From Pachyseris speciosa (lineage: Eukaryota > Cnidaria > Anthozoa > Scleractinia > Pachyseridae), in NCBI GenBank assembly GCA_016490735.1, contig JAEMWC010000345.1:362501-426500 (forward strand): DNA of 64,000 nt, read 5' to 3'. Within the stretch, counting starts at the first letter, position 1. Each line of letters begins with the position of its first letter. A model generated the notes under the pieces. The model ran no database searches. It had not been told where the DNA came from and worked only from the letters and a program-made list of their open reading frames with translations. This document shows, in pieces, positions 20,430 through 31,865 of this stretch. A program made the position numbers and the translations under genes.

Positions 20430-20875
20430 CAGGGGCACCCAACGAGCCAAATCAAGTTAAAACTGTAGAAAGGCATTTTTAAGTACCTTATGGTGTTTGA
20501 AGTCTGTTTAAAGCGATTTTTCATAAGCTAGAAGAAGTTCACCTGTTCGGATTCCCTAGCTGAAATTTTAATTGCCCGAAAATGTTAGGGAACAAAATCT
20601 TCCTTTGAGAAAATGCAAGTTGAAATGAACTTTCCACGAACTTTCTAGGGAACTATTTTTTTTCCGAAAATGCTAGCTGACGTTTTTGACTGCCAAAAAC
20701 AGCAATTATGACCTTTCCGAAAACTTCAGGGGCTAGGAGTTCCCAATTTCGAATCTTTTAGGCTACGTTTTAGTTACAAAAATCCGAGTGCATTCTTAAA
20801 TCGACGCCGAAAGTGCAAGGCGAATTACCCTCCACTGAACTGATATGTACCGAAACTTGTCGTTGGGTGCCCCTG
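20430..20875. mobile_element. 446-bp hAT-like nonautonomous element
   Basis: CAGGGGCACCCAACGA (20430-20445) and TCGTTGGGTGCCCCTG (20860-20875) are perfect 16-bp inverted ends. The CAGGGG tip is common in hAT elements. The flanks TTCTAGT and TTGTAGT are a possible diverged target duplication. No ORF inside. It lies just inside the intron after exon 20312-20397. Confidence 0.7.
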
Positions 20876-21365
20876 TTGTAGTGTTAACATGAATGGGTCT
20901 TTATTAATTCCAATCTTTGGTTACAATTATACAAACAATACAATCTTTACTGACACTCCCTGAAAAGGGCTTTTCAGTGACAATTTTATATATTGCACTT
21001 TAAAATGTTTCATGTATGTAATAAAATAAAACAATAACATTTCTTAAAATTACAAACAGTATACAGTCGAACCCCTAGGAGTTTGTCATACAAACATCAC
21101 ATCAAAACAACAATAAATGTGTATTTGAAAGTTTTTATCAGTTGTCACTTTCTATTTTGGACTCTTATCTGTTATCGCCTTTTCCAAAAGAAAGACAAAC
21201 TACTTTTTGGGTGGCTGCTTGATATGGGTAAAGACAGTAGAAAACCCTTATTGGGATAACCAAAAAGGTGGCCCTGGCACTTACGATTAGATGGTGTAAT
21301 TGCTTGCATAGCATTGAATACCTGTTTTTCTCTTGATTAATGCATTTTATTATTGTTTCTTGAAG
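20876..21365. other. Intron remainder, nothing recognised
   Basis: AT-rich intronic sequence up to the TTGAAG acceptor at 21365. No repeat or ORF identified. Confidence 0.4.
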
Positions 21366-21438
21366 GAAAAGGAAACAGAACCCACTCCTCCAAAGAAAAC
21401 AAAAAGAATAGCAAGAGCAGCAAAGGCAGTTAAAAAAG
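21366..21438 (+). CDS. Lysine/arginine-rich protein, exon A2
   Basis: 73-bp exon from a TTGAAG acceptor to a GTTTAC donor. It reads EKETEPTPPKKTKRIARAAK then AVKK, phase 0 in and 1 out. It shares the pattern P-PPKK-(R/T)K-(T/R)(V/I)AR followed by VK..KK with exon 2048-2114, and has the same phases. Confidence 0.65.
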
Positions 21439-22262
21439 GTTTACTTCTGTACCCTGTAATTTATTATAAATGACTTTTACTAATCACACTAATATTAAAA
21501 GGATACAACGTTTCAGCTATGCAAAAACAACTAAATCTGACGATAAAAAGCGACTTTTCAGTGACATCATGATGGCATTGTCAAGATAACTGCAAAAAGT
21601 TAGAAATTATGTGGGCCTAAAAAGCAACCACTAAATTTGTAGTTAACTTTACGATGGTGTAACGTCGGTTTTTATATTGTTAGTTTTTGCTTGTCTCTGC
21701 ATGACTGAACCATTTCTGTAACTCCACTGTAAATTTTAATTTTTTTTTACGGTAGATACAGCCTTTTTCTATGCCTTTTGATCCAGCTGGTCATTACGTA
21801 AGTCTGAATTCACCCAGAGAGTAGTTAAGTTTCAAGTTTTATCAAGTTTCAAGTTTTATGCAGACACTTAGTTATTTATAGATTGGCTTGCAAATAGCGA
21901 AGAGCTAACCGCGGCAAGCCAGACTGTACACAGAATAATTTAGACAACTTTTTAAAACAATAAATGAACATTAGATACAACTACAACATTGAAACATTAC
22001 GGTCTAGATAAAATGTTAAGAGGAAAACTACGACTAAACTTAACTTCAGTTGGAAATTTAATTGTTAAATAAGGTATCGATCTTGGCATAGGAGTTTTTA
22101 GTTTCTAGCAGTTAAGGAGCATTTACCTGCATATAATATCCTTCCTCCCAATGGTTATCATTCCATCACAGGCTGCTTGGCTTCAAGACTTAATCACACT
22201 GCCTGGTGTTAAACGTAGTTACTTTAATTCACTCATTGCTTTTGTTTGTTTATTTGCATCAG

Positions 22263-22321
22263 AAAAAAGCAAGAAAAAAGTTGGACAGAAGAAGAGAAAA
22301 ACCGAAGCTTCATTACCAAAG
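22263..22321 (+). CDS. Lysine/arginine-rich protein, exon B2
   Basis: 59-bp exon from TTGCATCAG to a GTGACC donor. After the split glutamate codon it reads KSKKKVGQKKRKTEASLPK, phase 1 in, 0 out, the same phases as exon 20312-20397. KKRK is again a nuclear-localisation-type cluster. Confidence 0.62.
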
Positions 22322-23180
22322 GTGACCACTACTCTCTTAATTAGTACACCAGTAGTTTATTGGCAGATTTGTCATACCATACACAGCCACTTAGAGGAGG
22401 GGAGGAGAGGGTACCGTTTGGTTATCCAAATCCAGGCCTTATTTCAGACCGAAATACACCTGACGGGGCTCGACCTTAACTTTTGTTACCAGTAGGCTTA
22501 TGGCTAGTAAAATAGTAGTTCTCACAAGCCAAAGAGCTTTTTCTACTAGCCATAAATTATTCAGTTCAAGTTAGTAATTACCCTTGTTTTGAAAAAAAAA
22601 AAACCCTCTGATATCCATTGAAGATCATCGAAGCGCGAACAATATGGCGGGCACTTTCATTTGCGATTGAAGTGCGTGATCTTAATGCGTGATCGCAGTG
22701 GGAACACTCGGATCCAGTCTCTTTAGCTGAATGTGGCTTGGTCATGAAGCTATTCACTTTCATTCACACGAAAGATTACTTCGTTTTTTTCTTTCTGCGT
22801 GTTAAACATTGTGTCACAATTTTCACTGCACTAAATTTATCTTAAGCAGTTGACAAAAAAATTTGCCTCCATAATTTTAGTAGCCAATATGGCTAGTAAC
22901 TGAGGGAATTTCACTAGCCAAACCTGACAATCCAGTGGTATTTGGCTAGTTGACCACCGCCTGGGTCAAGCCCTGCATCATTTTCCACAGCCGTTTTAAA
23001 CCCTGTTCTCAGAACTGTAGAAATTGTCCACTGGCGTATGTAGAGAAATTCCCTCTGTTACGTCATCAGCGGGCACAATAGGAATATGAAGGACGCTCGC
23101 GCAATTGAATTTAACTACACGAATTTACCAGCTATGTTAGAACACAAATGTGGCTGATATAACACTTTTTTCGTTTTCAG
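22322..23180. other. Intron with diverged repeats
   Basis: Contains GGCTAGTAAAAT / TACTAGCC words in both orientations around 22490-22560 and 22880-22950, probably arms of an old element. No coding signal. Confidence 0.4.
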
Positions 23181-23234
23181 AAAATGCCTGTTAGAAGAAG
23201 TATCCGAGCTAAAAAAGTTACGGACAAGAATTAA
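23181..23234 (+). CDS. Lysine/arginine-rich protein, terminal exon with stop
   Basis: A good acceptor (TTTTTTCGTTTTCAG) is followed by KMPVRRSIRAKKVTDKN and TAA at 23232-23234. Phase 0, compatible with the previous exon. The basic end and nearby polyadenylation signal support a true 3' end. Confidence 0.65.
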   Translation, partial: KMPVRRSIRAKKVTDKN

Positions 23235-23384
23235 TAACTGAGATTGAACCAGATCCAGAAGCGGGTGTTTTGAATTTATAGTTAGGGTAATGGTTCTTTC
23301 ATTTTTGTACACATTATTATTTGTATTCTAGTATCGTTAACGCTCTGCGAAGCTCTTCCTTGCTGGTTATGTTTAATCCGTTAA

Positions 23385-23390
23385 AATAAA
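23385..23390 (+). terminator. Polyadenylation signal AATAAA
   Basis: Canonical hexamer 150 bp after the stop codon at 23232-23234, a normal 3' UTR length for a small gene. Confidence 0.55.
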
Positions 23391-24695
23391 GATCGTTGGT
23401 TTTCTAGACAGGTGTCTGTGGAGATAAGTAATCAACACGGCAAAACAAAACTGTAGGCTTCGTTTTCAACTTTAGGGATGTCGCTATTCCAGGATGCTCA
23501 GTAATGCACTTGAGTATGAATTAGGGTTAATTATGTCAATATCCAAATTCTCCTTATCATTGCTCATAGATTTCTTATCAGACTTGTTGGGAGAGTTCAC
23601 GCAAGTCACTAAAGTGTACGAGGTAGTCGTTGACATGTAGGTGATATTTTCAATTTAATCATTAAACAAAGCATTCTTTTTTAACAATGAATTTGTCTAC
23701 TGTTCTTCTGTTGTCACATAAGTTTTCAGTTAAGTTTTTAGTAAAGTATGGCCTAGCCAAACCCAAGAATCAAATCCTGATTCAAAATCTAAGATCCTAA
23801 GTCAGGCCCCTGAATGATTCCAAGTCAAATTTCGAGTCACGTTTTGGAGAAAGAACTTGGCTTTTGTGTGCAACGAAATCGCTAGGAATAGCATCCGAAA
23901 TAAGGATTGAAATAGCATTAATCTTCTAATTACTTGGAACCCGATTCGAGAACCTGACTCGAAGTATGATTTGAATAATTATCCTGGCCAATAACAATAA
24001 TGACAGCTATTGAAAGGAACCAATCACAAACATGCTGCTGACGTCAAGTATGGGAAAACATTCTTCTAATTGGTTGAGAAAGTGGCGGGAATTTTCTCTT
24101 CTAACCAATCACTGTACACAGTTGCAGCTAAACCTTAGCCAACATTAATTTCAGTCACACTCAACTAAAAATTGTTGTGAAAGTGCACATTTCTGGTAAT
24201 CTTCACTATGATCTACAAAGCACAAGCTACACGTAAGCAACACCAAGGAATTAAATGTTCATATTCTAAATTTAAGCGTGCAACGGTTTTTAAAGCGTTT
24301 AAGACTTTGCGGTCAAAAAGGGAGAACTTGAATTGAATTGAATTGAAACTTTGAGCAGATTCAGACTCTGAGAGCAAGTGAAAGTTATTGAAAGAAGGAA
24401 TTTCCTCTGAATATGACGAAAGCAGGGACGACCACGCGAAACAAGAAAAGAAACGCGTTCCTTCACAACGAGCTTCCCCCAACCCCCACTAACCTCTCCC
24501 CTTCCCGGAACAGTAAAGATGATATGCAACAACACCGTGATACCTTACTAAAGTAAATGATCGCTCGATCGATATATTTATGAATAACTACTTCAGGCAG
24601 ACAGTCATAATGTCAGGCTCAGTCAATCGGTCAGGCTCTTTGTCTTAACATGTCTGAGACTCACTCAGTATAGTCTATCGTCATCTGATTTCTCG
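23391..24695. other. Intergenic between convergent genes
   Basis: No gene seen between the plus-strand gene end and the 3' end of the minus-strand gene. At 24068-24112 a compact module ATTGGTT...GTGGCGGGAA...AACCAATCA combines two inverted CCAAT boxes with an E2F-like site. A diverged copy is at 52904-52947, so it may be repeat-borne. Confidence 0.45.
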
Positions 24696-26432
24696 TTAGC
24701 TTTTCTCCTCATATGAGCCTTTGCGATACCCCGTACACTTTTGCTCTCCACCTTGTCGACTGCCCACAGAATCAGTCGTGTCCACGCTTCTTGTCTGGCA
24801 CACTTTTCGTTTCATCTGGGCCTTGTGGGGAAAGCGAGGATAACTGTTGTTCAAGGGATCAGAGGGTGCGGAGCCCATTCTTTCCATATCTGGAACAAGG
24901 AAGAAGCCTTTGTTGATTAGGTGTTCTACAGGAATTGCCGGTAAAGTGAATCGTCTGTTGTCCTTCGCTTTAACGACAAGCACTCTGCCGACAGTCAACG
25001 ATCTCTTTGTGTTTTGTCCGCCTGATGACGTCTTCTGCAATGGACGCACGAGCTTTGTTACCGTTTGGAGCCTGGGAGATCGACGAGGAGGAACCAGTGC
25101 CCCCCTGTTCCTATCCTCCCCTGATGTCCTCGAGGATGAACCCATACGGTCACGTGACTGTGTTCGCTGCTTAAGTAGCTGCATGTCCGGTTGGAATGAA
25201 TTTGAACTGTTTCTCACTCGCAATGTTTCACTGTGTTTTTCTAGAGCACACTTCTCTTTTTGGCGCCTCTTTCCAGAGTCACTCATTCTTCTCGAGCTAG
25301 CCTTGCTTGTGGATTTACTAGGAACTCGCGAGTCCTTTGGATACAAGAAGTGTTTTCCATGCTCCGTTTCGCTCCTTGGGGTCTTAGGCGAACGAATTGG
25401 TTGGTCAATGTCTTGCAACGCTGGAGGCGTAATTAACGGTTGTAGTGGATGCGTGCGAACTCGCGTGGAATCCGCGATCCTCTCGCTAATTCCAGCTGGC
25501 AATGGATTGGAAGCTTGACGTTTGAGTTTACGGCGCTGCTCAAGATAGCTTGTTGGAGGAATCATACCTGGGTTTACAGAAGGGCTTAATGTTGAAAGTA
25601 GCACGGGTTTTGTTGTACCTCTTGTGACGACTCGCGTGGAGTATACGCTTTCCTCGCGTTTTCCAGTCCGCAGTGCATTGAAAGTCTTACGTTTGAGTGT
25701 TCTTTTCATGACGGGATTGCTTGTTAGAGGAACCACGGCTGGAGTTAAAGGTGCGCTTGGTGTTGAAATTTCCAAGTTATGCGCGGTTTCTCGCGCGGCA
25801 TCACGCGTGGTATCCACGCTTTTCGCACACGTTCTAACAGGCAGTGGGCTGGAAGCTTGTCGTTTGAGTCTTCTGCGCAAGGCAAGATGGCTTGTCGGGG
25901 GAATCACTATTGGCATCTGTGTAGTGTTGTTTGGTTCCTGTCTTTCACGTTTACCTCGCTGCTTTAAATCGCTGCCGAATTCTGATCTCCCGACGTTATG
26001 TTCTTGAGGTCGTTTCAATTGCTCTTCTTCTCTAGCAGCATGTTTTATCTGGGTGCTGTCTTCATCCACGTTTTTGTTTCTTTTCAGTGTGACTTCACCC
26101 ATCATCTCTCTGTTCTCAATCTCAATCGTCATTTCGCTGCAACTGATCATGATCTTCGTTTCTCTCTCGGCTCGTTTCTCGTCGGCCAGCAAAAGGCCCC
26201 GAACGTGCGGCGATGAAGGAGTGAGGCAGCCAGCGAGGAAAGCATCGTCGCTTTCCGAACTGGAAAGCCGGAGTGAGCCGAAGCGACTCGACGGACTCCA
26301 TAATAAACTCTGACTGCTATCACTGCTTTCACTTCTGGCCGACCGTGCCCGATCACGCAGTTTCAGTTTAGGTTCGTGAGAAAAAAACACGCTATCAGCG
26401 TTGTTTTGATAGTTTTCTTGTGTTTTGTCCAT
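24696..26432 (-). CDS. Intronless gene for a basic, disordered 578-aa protein
   Basis: The longest frame in the window, uninterrupted, with ATG at 26432 in a fair context (GAAGTATGG) and a TATA box 50 bp upstream. The product is rich in Ser, Arg, Lys, Pro and Thr, without signal peptide, membrane segment or a known fold. Three internal repeats share the pattern (V/I)(I/V)P-TS--(x)-RR-LKR-(x)-N/S-L: residues 174-199, 232-253 and 289-312. Residues 448-455 read PPRRSPRL, a motif found in several chromosome-associated proteins. A more hydrophobic segment lies at 496-514 (TLPAIPVEHLINKGFFLVP). A nuclear or chromosomal role is a guess. The length and absence of stops make chance unlikely. No orthologue recognised; it may be lineage-restricted or a retrocopy. 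Confidence 0.75.
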   Translation of the reverse strand: MDKTQENYQNNADSVFFSHEPKLKLRDRARSARSESSDSSQSLLWSPSSRFGSLRLSSSESDDAFLAGCLTPSSPHVRGLLLADEKRAERETKIMISCSEMTIEIENREMMGEVTLKRNKNVDEDSTQIKHAAREEEQLKRPQEHNVGRSEFGSDLKQRGKRERQEPNNTTQMPIVIPPTSHLALRRRLKRQASSPLPVRTCAKSVDTTRDAARETAHNLEISTPSAPLTPAVVPLTSNPVMKRTLKRKTFNALRTGKREESVYSTRVVTRGTTKPVLLSTLSPSVNPGMIPPTSYLEQRRKLKRQASNPLPAGISERIADSTRVRTHPLQPLITPPALQDIDQPIRSPKTPRSETEHGKHFLYPKDSRVPSKSTSKASSRRMSDSGKRRQKEKCALEKHSETLRVRNSSNSFQPDMQLLKQRTQSRDRMGSSSRTSGEDRNRGALVPPRRSPRLQTVTKLVRPLQKTSSGGQNTKRSLTVGRVLVVKAKDNRRFTLPAIPVEHLINKGFFLVPDMERMGSAPSDPLNNSYPRFPHKAQMKRKVCQTRSVDTTDSVGSRQGGEQKCTGYRKGSYEEKS

Positions 26433-26480
26433 ACTTCTTCTATCTCTGAAGAGAATAATCTCAAGCTCTCTTTCGGGAAC

Positions 26481-26488
26481 ATTTTATA
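26481..26488 (-). promoter_or_regulatory. TATA box of the 578-aa gene
   Basis: The minus strand reads CTATAAAATG with TATAAAAT at 26488-26481, about 50 bp before the ATG at 26432. This leaves room for a start site about 25-30 bp downstream and a short leader. Confidence 0.55.
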
Positions 26489-27690
26489 GTTTGGCTCATG
26501 AATATATTACCCAGCCTTTTGACGTTTAACGGACGTACTTTAATCTTTGACGTAAGTTACCCACCCAAAACAGACAGACAAACAACCCAACAGAGACAGC
26601 AAAACATTATGAATGAGAAAAAAAAAACTTCAATCGATTTTTGTAAGCAAAACAAGTTAAGAGAGTGACAGCCAATTATTGAACAGTGAAGAAAGTTTTA
26701 TTTGGAATTTACTTATTGTGAACGTTTTTGTCGTGAAAATTAAATTAAATATTAGTCTTGTTTGTTACCCTTTTGACTTCACCTTTGCCGCGCTACCGGA
26801 CCTATAAAGTAAAAAAGTCTGTAGTCATGACAACCATCTCCGCACACAATATTACGCTAGCAATCTTCGCTTAGTTATCTTACAACGCACTATTACTTAT
26901 TCTTTTACAATCGTTATGTAGTTTTTGATGTTCAATAAAGGCAGCTGTGGAATACTGTGGCTTAATTCATCGCTGAAAAAAGGAGTCTTAAAAATCCTTT
27001 GATATCAATAGCGCCTACAACGAATAAGCAACTTGCTAAGATGTATGTATGGTCACACCCAAAACAGAAATCGCCCTAGCAACATGAAAACAAAATAAAT
27101 CACTTGTCCTTAGTTTGATTCTCCAGTAACCATTATTTGAAGTTGTAATAAAAACTCAAAGGAAAACAAGTTGTAAAATTGGGAGAAAAAAGGAAAAATC
27201 GACAGAACCCAGAACAAAAGGCATAAGGTACAAAGGTTGTTTGCTTCTTTGCAACATTCCATCTCCGTCTTTGACGTGGCACTAACGTCATTTGAAGCCT
27301 TGCAAATCAATAGCTTATGATGTGAATGCCGCGCCAAAAACGGACAAATAGATTGACACACTAAAAGGCCATGACAATTAAATTGGTTAAAGAGAAAGGT
27401 TTTGATGAAGGAAAAACGGCGATATAAAGAGAACAAATACTAAATAAAGTGTGGCCTTCAAGCGAAAGGGTATTCGCCCTAAGTTGACTCAGTTTATTTA
27501 TTTATTTATTTTGTCTCATAAGAGGTAGTTGAAATGATATCTATAAGATCAAATTTAAAAGGGAAATCATAAAGAGGACGAATAAAAGGTGAAGTATACC
27601 TTCGCATCAGGGAAAACCCAAAGATAATGGCCTGTTTTTGTCATTTAAGTGTACGTTACCACACTGATAGCAGGGAATTGGGGGGACTAA
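26489..27690. other. Intergenic, no gene recognised
   Basis: AT-rich. A 108-codon minus-strand frame at 27110-27436 is F/L-rich without recognisable domains. A TTTA microsatellite-like run lies near 27494. Confidence 0.4.
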
Positions 27691-27826
27691 CCTGCAAGCA
27701 AGCTACACGCGAGATTAATTTCGGGCACGAGTCGCGCGAGAGGCGAGCGAAGCAAGCGGAGGATTGACGTCTCTCGCGCCCGAAACAAATCTCGCGTGAG
27801 ACTCCAGTAGAGAGCTTGCTCGCAGG
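27691..27826. mobile_element. 136-bp inverted-repeat element
   Basis: CCTGCAAGCAAGCT on the left pairs with AGCTTGCTCGCAGG on the right. Inside, ACGCGAGATTAATTTCGGGC pairs with GCCCGAAACAAATCTCGCGT. This is a short MITE-like foldback with a GC-rich centre. Confidence 0.65.
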
Positions 27827-28373
27827 CTGTAGGTGGACCAACACGTCCCACATTTGGCGGAATGGTCTAAAAGACGGTATTAAAAAAAAGTATCAAAATA
27901 AAAGACTACTATGGCTCGCTGTTCCTGTCAGAGTGTTTTCAATTGAGCGTGGACAGTAATTTTCGTTGGCTTTCCTTTTGCATTACTTCTCGCTGTGATT
28001 GGTTTACGAAACTCGTGCTACTTTCTCAACCATCGTGAGCTTGTTCGTACGAAATTTTCCCGCACTTGGCACTTGCTGCGCTCATTTCCCTTCCGTAAAC
28101 GGTGGATGCCATCTATTATGGTCGATGCCATTATTGGTAACCAAGATTTTCTAATGGATCATTCCATCTGTTCTAGTTTAGGCTTGGACAGGTTGAAACT
28201 GGGATCTGATTTTTCGATGAAATTAGGCCTATTTTATATTTCGCATTTTCTATGAAATAATCAAATGTGTATTACAAGACTGGCCGGGGGAGTTTGCCAG
28301 ACTGCTTGTAACACAGTTTACAGTTAATGAACAGTTGAGTTATGAGTGCCCCATAATTATTTGAATATCAAAT
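27827..28373. other. Intergenic, nothing recognised
   Basis: Contains CCAAT-type words near 27998 and an 86-codon plus frame at 27995-28255 without a recognisable family. Confidence 0.35.
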
Positions 28374-28530
28374 TCCGGGGGGAGTGGGGGAGGGTACTAA
28401 AAAAATTAATACGGGAGGGCTCCGCCCCGAGGTCCGCCCCCTTATCCTTTTATATACCATTTTTGACAGAAAAGGTACCCCTTTCGTATACCTTCCATTG
28501 GAAAATGGTAGCCCTTTGACAAACCTACTT
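28374..28530 (+). repeat. Truncated copy of the CGGGGGGAGG...TATACC repeat
   Basis: CGGGGGGAGTGGGGGAGGGT then TTAATACGGGAGGGCTCCGC and ATATACCATTTTTGACAGAA match the left part of the element at 42322-42688. The right end is lost. Confidence 0.65.
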
Positions 28531-28684
28531 AAGAACACTGCATCCCCTTTCTAGCCCTTAGAATGAAGTCTAAATTAGATTCACACTTGGGTTATGGATA
28601 GGGATAGGTTCATCCATCATAGATGTGACATTTATGGAAAGTCACTTAATATAATAAAAATTTTCGGAGTTTTGGCGGATTAGT

Positions 28685-28744
28685 GTGGTGGTGTAGTGGT
28701 GAGAGAGGGATGCTAGCAGAAAAGAGGTCCTGGGTTCGATGCCA
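28685..28744 (+). tRNA. tRNA-like sequence (pol III A and B boxes)
   Basis: TGGTGTAGTGGTGAGAG (A box) and GGTCCTGGGTTCGATGCC (B box/T arm) are spaced as in a tRNA. The anticodon arm is not foldable and acceptor strands do not pair, so this is a pseudo-tRNA or SINE head. Confidence 0.45.
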
Positions 28745-28884
28745 TTATTCGTAAAAACGAGTTGAATGTCTGTTTTTAGTAAACCCCTCATTCAATTACG
28801 ATGTTTTACTGTTTTCATTTCTTTGACAAATACAGAGCAAACTAAACAGAGCTGAATGAAAAAAATAAACTTTAATAAGCCTTA

Positions 28885-29122
28885 TTATCTCATGCGATTT
28901 TCTGCTTTTCTTTCAATTTCCGTTCTGTGATTCGCTCGCACAAAAGCGTGCAGAAAAATATCGCCGCAATCCTTGACGTATTTGTCAGCGATTGGTTTAC
29001 GTTTTTCTAATCCATATTCATGACATGCTGCAGAATTGGCCACAGAACAGTTTGGTCGCGGTGGTGTTAAGATGTCTTGTGCTGAAGTCTTGTTTCTGCC
29101 TGCCAGAGAACTCCAAATGTGA
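28885..29122 (-). CDS. Putative 3' terminal exon of a minus-strand gene
   Basis: A pyrimidine-rich TTTGCCTTTCAG acceptor is followed by a 238-bp open exon ending in TGA at 28885-28887. It encodes 78 residues: HIWSSLAGRNKTSAQDILTP near the start, NCSVANSAACHEYGLEKRKP in the middle, and a charged end VRANHRTEIERKAENRMR. An ATTAAA poly(A) variant lies about 15 bp beyond the stop. The mixed composition with three cysteines looks like genuine protein, but no family is recognised and the preceding exon was not identified. Confidence 0.42.
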
Positions 29123-30780
29123 CTGAAAGGCAAAATGAAGGCAATAAAAATGTATGGAAAAACTGGCCTACACCGTTTCAACTGAAGGTAAATATTGCTA
29201 CATTGCAAACATTTTACTCCAAGTTTATTCGTAATATAATGGAACATTACTCGTTTGGATTAACACGTGCTCTAGGCGTCAAGTTATCTCGAAGAAGTAC
29301 AGCTTCAAACCGATGCCTTCTTAATGCCAGCTAGATAGTGTTTGACAACAATTTAAGCCATTTGACCGTGTCACTATACACAAAGAATTTTGGGTGTTCA
29401 TTTTGTTAACGTTTCTCGGCAAAAGCTATATGAATTTCTCCGAGGGAAAGTTGGGTTGTTGAAAACAATGTCCGTCAAGCTGTCGAGAATTAGGCGTTGG
29501 CGGTCAAGACATAATATTATGAAGGAGTTTTCCCTTATATTCGTTTTAAACTAATCATTTCTTTTTCTCTTTGTTTGCTTTCAGGAGGCTTTCAGTCTGA
29601 AACGATTTTGACCCAGAGAAAGCAGTCCGAACATAGCTCCGTTTAAAGGTAAATATTTTATACGTTAGAAATATCGCCCGTTAGAAACATTTTACGTTAC
29701 CACTGGGAGTTTGAACTAATCAATTAACTCCTTATTCAAATTTTCAGAAAACAGTCAAACACAAGGAAAGTCAAGAAGCAACGGAAAGAATACAAGAGGA
29801 CAGACTGTAATGGTGGATAGAGGAGGAAAATCGGCAAAGATAAGAACTTTAATCAGTTATAGTTATTTTAGAAATGGTGGCTGAACAAATTTGTTAGGTT
29901 TGCTTTAGAATTTGAATAATTTTCATTTTCGCACGAGTGAACTGGCTTTGGGGATGCTTGTTTGAATTCGTTTGTCAAAATTGACATGGAGTGAAATTGA
30001 TGACTAGAATTGTAAACTGATCTATACACAGTGATCAGCAAAATGAAATTGACTGATATAGAGCTTGAAATTGAAGACTGAAAGTGAATTCTTGCAGAAT
30101 TTTGGACTGATCTAGATGAAACAGTCTAATCGAAATGACATTGTTACGGAGTGAGGGAGACCAAAACGTCAATAGATTTTTCCCTCAGCCACCATTGAGC
30201 ATTGAGCGATCATTTGATCATTTGATTTCACACTAATAGCAATTTCATTATTTAGTTCATTGTTTACGGTTCATTTTTCATCCAAAATTGTTGAAACAAA
30301 TTTATTTGTCTTTCTGCAATTTGGTCACCTACCGAACATTTCACCTGCAAAACGGGACGTGGTTTGATAAAACCTTATTGATCGCTCAATGTTTATATAT
30401 AATTGTTATATTATTAACTTCAGTTGTTGTGGCGGCAGTTGATATTTTTAATGAGGCACTAACAGTTTGTAAAACGTAACAAGTTTATTTCAAACAAAGG
30501 CAACTCTTTACTGACAGGATATGGATTTATTTTCGGTGGTCAAATTCGCTACTAAAACTAAAACTTTTTGAAATTACTCCCAAGATTAGAAAAAAGACAT
30601 TCTTATAGAGCCCTTTTATGTTTTAAAGGTTCGAACTAAATTAAAATCGAATTTAAGAATTAAATCGACTAAAAACATTCAGACATGACCATAATTCGGA
30701 CATTTTGCGAACCAAATCCAACATGAGGGATTCTTTCTCAGCTTTTAGTTTTTAAGGTTTTGCATTACAAAATTTACTAA
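29123..30780. other. No assigned gene; two exon-like islands
   Basis: Two plus-strand islands have good splice sites: TTTCAG before 29586 with a GTAAAT donor at 29649, and TTTTCAG before 29748. The first has stops in all frames near its end. The second contains a short lysine/arginine-rich frame reminiscent of the 2-23 kb gene. They might be a decayed duplicate of that 3' end or untranslated exons. Otherwise AT-rich. Confidence 0.3.
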
Positions 30781-31359
30781 ATTGTATTCCTGGGAGTTAA
30801 CAATGTGCTTCTAAAACTGATAGATGTTCATTGGCCTCAAAAAATCTTCGGGGGGAGGCTTGAGAAAAACAATCGCTGTTTGAGACAAATCACCAAGTTG
30901 ATTAAAATTCAAAACATTTCAGACTACCGTCATCGCTTTTATATTTGAAAAATAGTGCAACTTGAGAGAAATCGAGGTGTTTGAAGGAAACATTTTTAAA
31001 TTTTTACCGTTTTCACGTAAGATTGGCGCAATCACATCGACTTTTTGAATTGTATTTAAAAACATTGTATTCCTGGGAGTTAACAATGTGCTGCAAAAAC
31101 TGATAGATGTTTATTGGCCTCGAAAAATCTTGTGGGGGGGGGGGGGGGGGGGGAGGCTTGAGAAAAACAATCGCTGTCTGACACAAATAACCAAGTTGAT
31201 TAAAATTCAAAGCATTTCAGATTTCCGTCATCGCTTTTATATTTGAAAACTGATAGTGCAACTTGAGAGAAATCGAGGTGTTTGAAGGAAACATTTTTAA
31301 ATTTTTACCGTTTTCGCGTAAGATTGGCGCAATCACATCGACTTTTTGAATTGTATTTG
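30781..31359. repeat. Tandem duplication, about 283-bp unit
   Basis: ATTGTATTCCTGGGAGTTAA starts at 30781 and again at 31064. The two units agree closely to GAATTGTATTT at both ends, with scattered substitutions. The second carries a 19-G run at about 31135 where the first has GGGGGG. Confidence 0.8.
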
Positions 31360-31865
31360 ACCGAAAAGGAGTCAACGTTTTTCCAACTTTATGGGTTACC
31401 AACAACTGATTTAAATTTAAGCATTAAAAGACTTATTTTGGGGGTTTATTTCGCGATAATTGATTGTTTTAATGATTTCATGACCTGTCAGTGCCTCCTT
31501 AAAAATAACCACGTGCTCGTTACGCAAGCTGAATTATTTCTGGTTGACAAGAGAACAAAGGCATAAGAAGGACTAAGACTTTGGTCCTGAAATCCAAGTG
31601 AAATTCTACTCAATCTGAAATTAACTTTGCTCTATAAATTTTGAATTACTTTGTACGTTAATTTTTTTGACGCCTAAGTTCTCTTGTCAGTTGGATGCTT
31701 AGTTTATAAGACTCTCAGATGTCTGGTAAGGGGAACATGTTTTCTTGATTGGTATTTAATTTTCTCTTATGATTAAAATTGACGAGTTATACAGACCACA
31801 AAAAAGCCAAGGGTTCCTTTTATTTTAACCAAAGAGTTGGGAAAACACCGGAACTTTCGACTTAA
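31360..31865. other. Nothing recognised
   Basis: AT-rich spacer between two tandem duplications. No ORF with family resemblance. Confidence 0.35.

Noticed and set aside
29586..29880. Two plus-strand segments with good splice sites
   Set aside because: The first has stop codons in every frame and the second gives only short basic frames; not called as coding exons.
31135..31153. Poly-G tract as regulatory G-quadruplex
   Set aside because: A simple homopolymer expanded from six G in the sister unit; more likely slippage or sequencing uncertainty.
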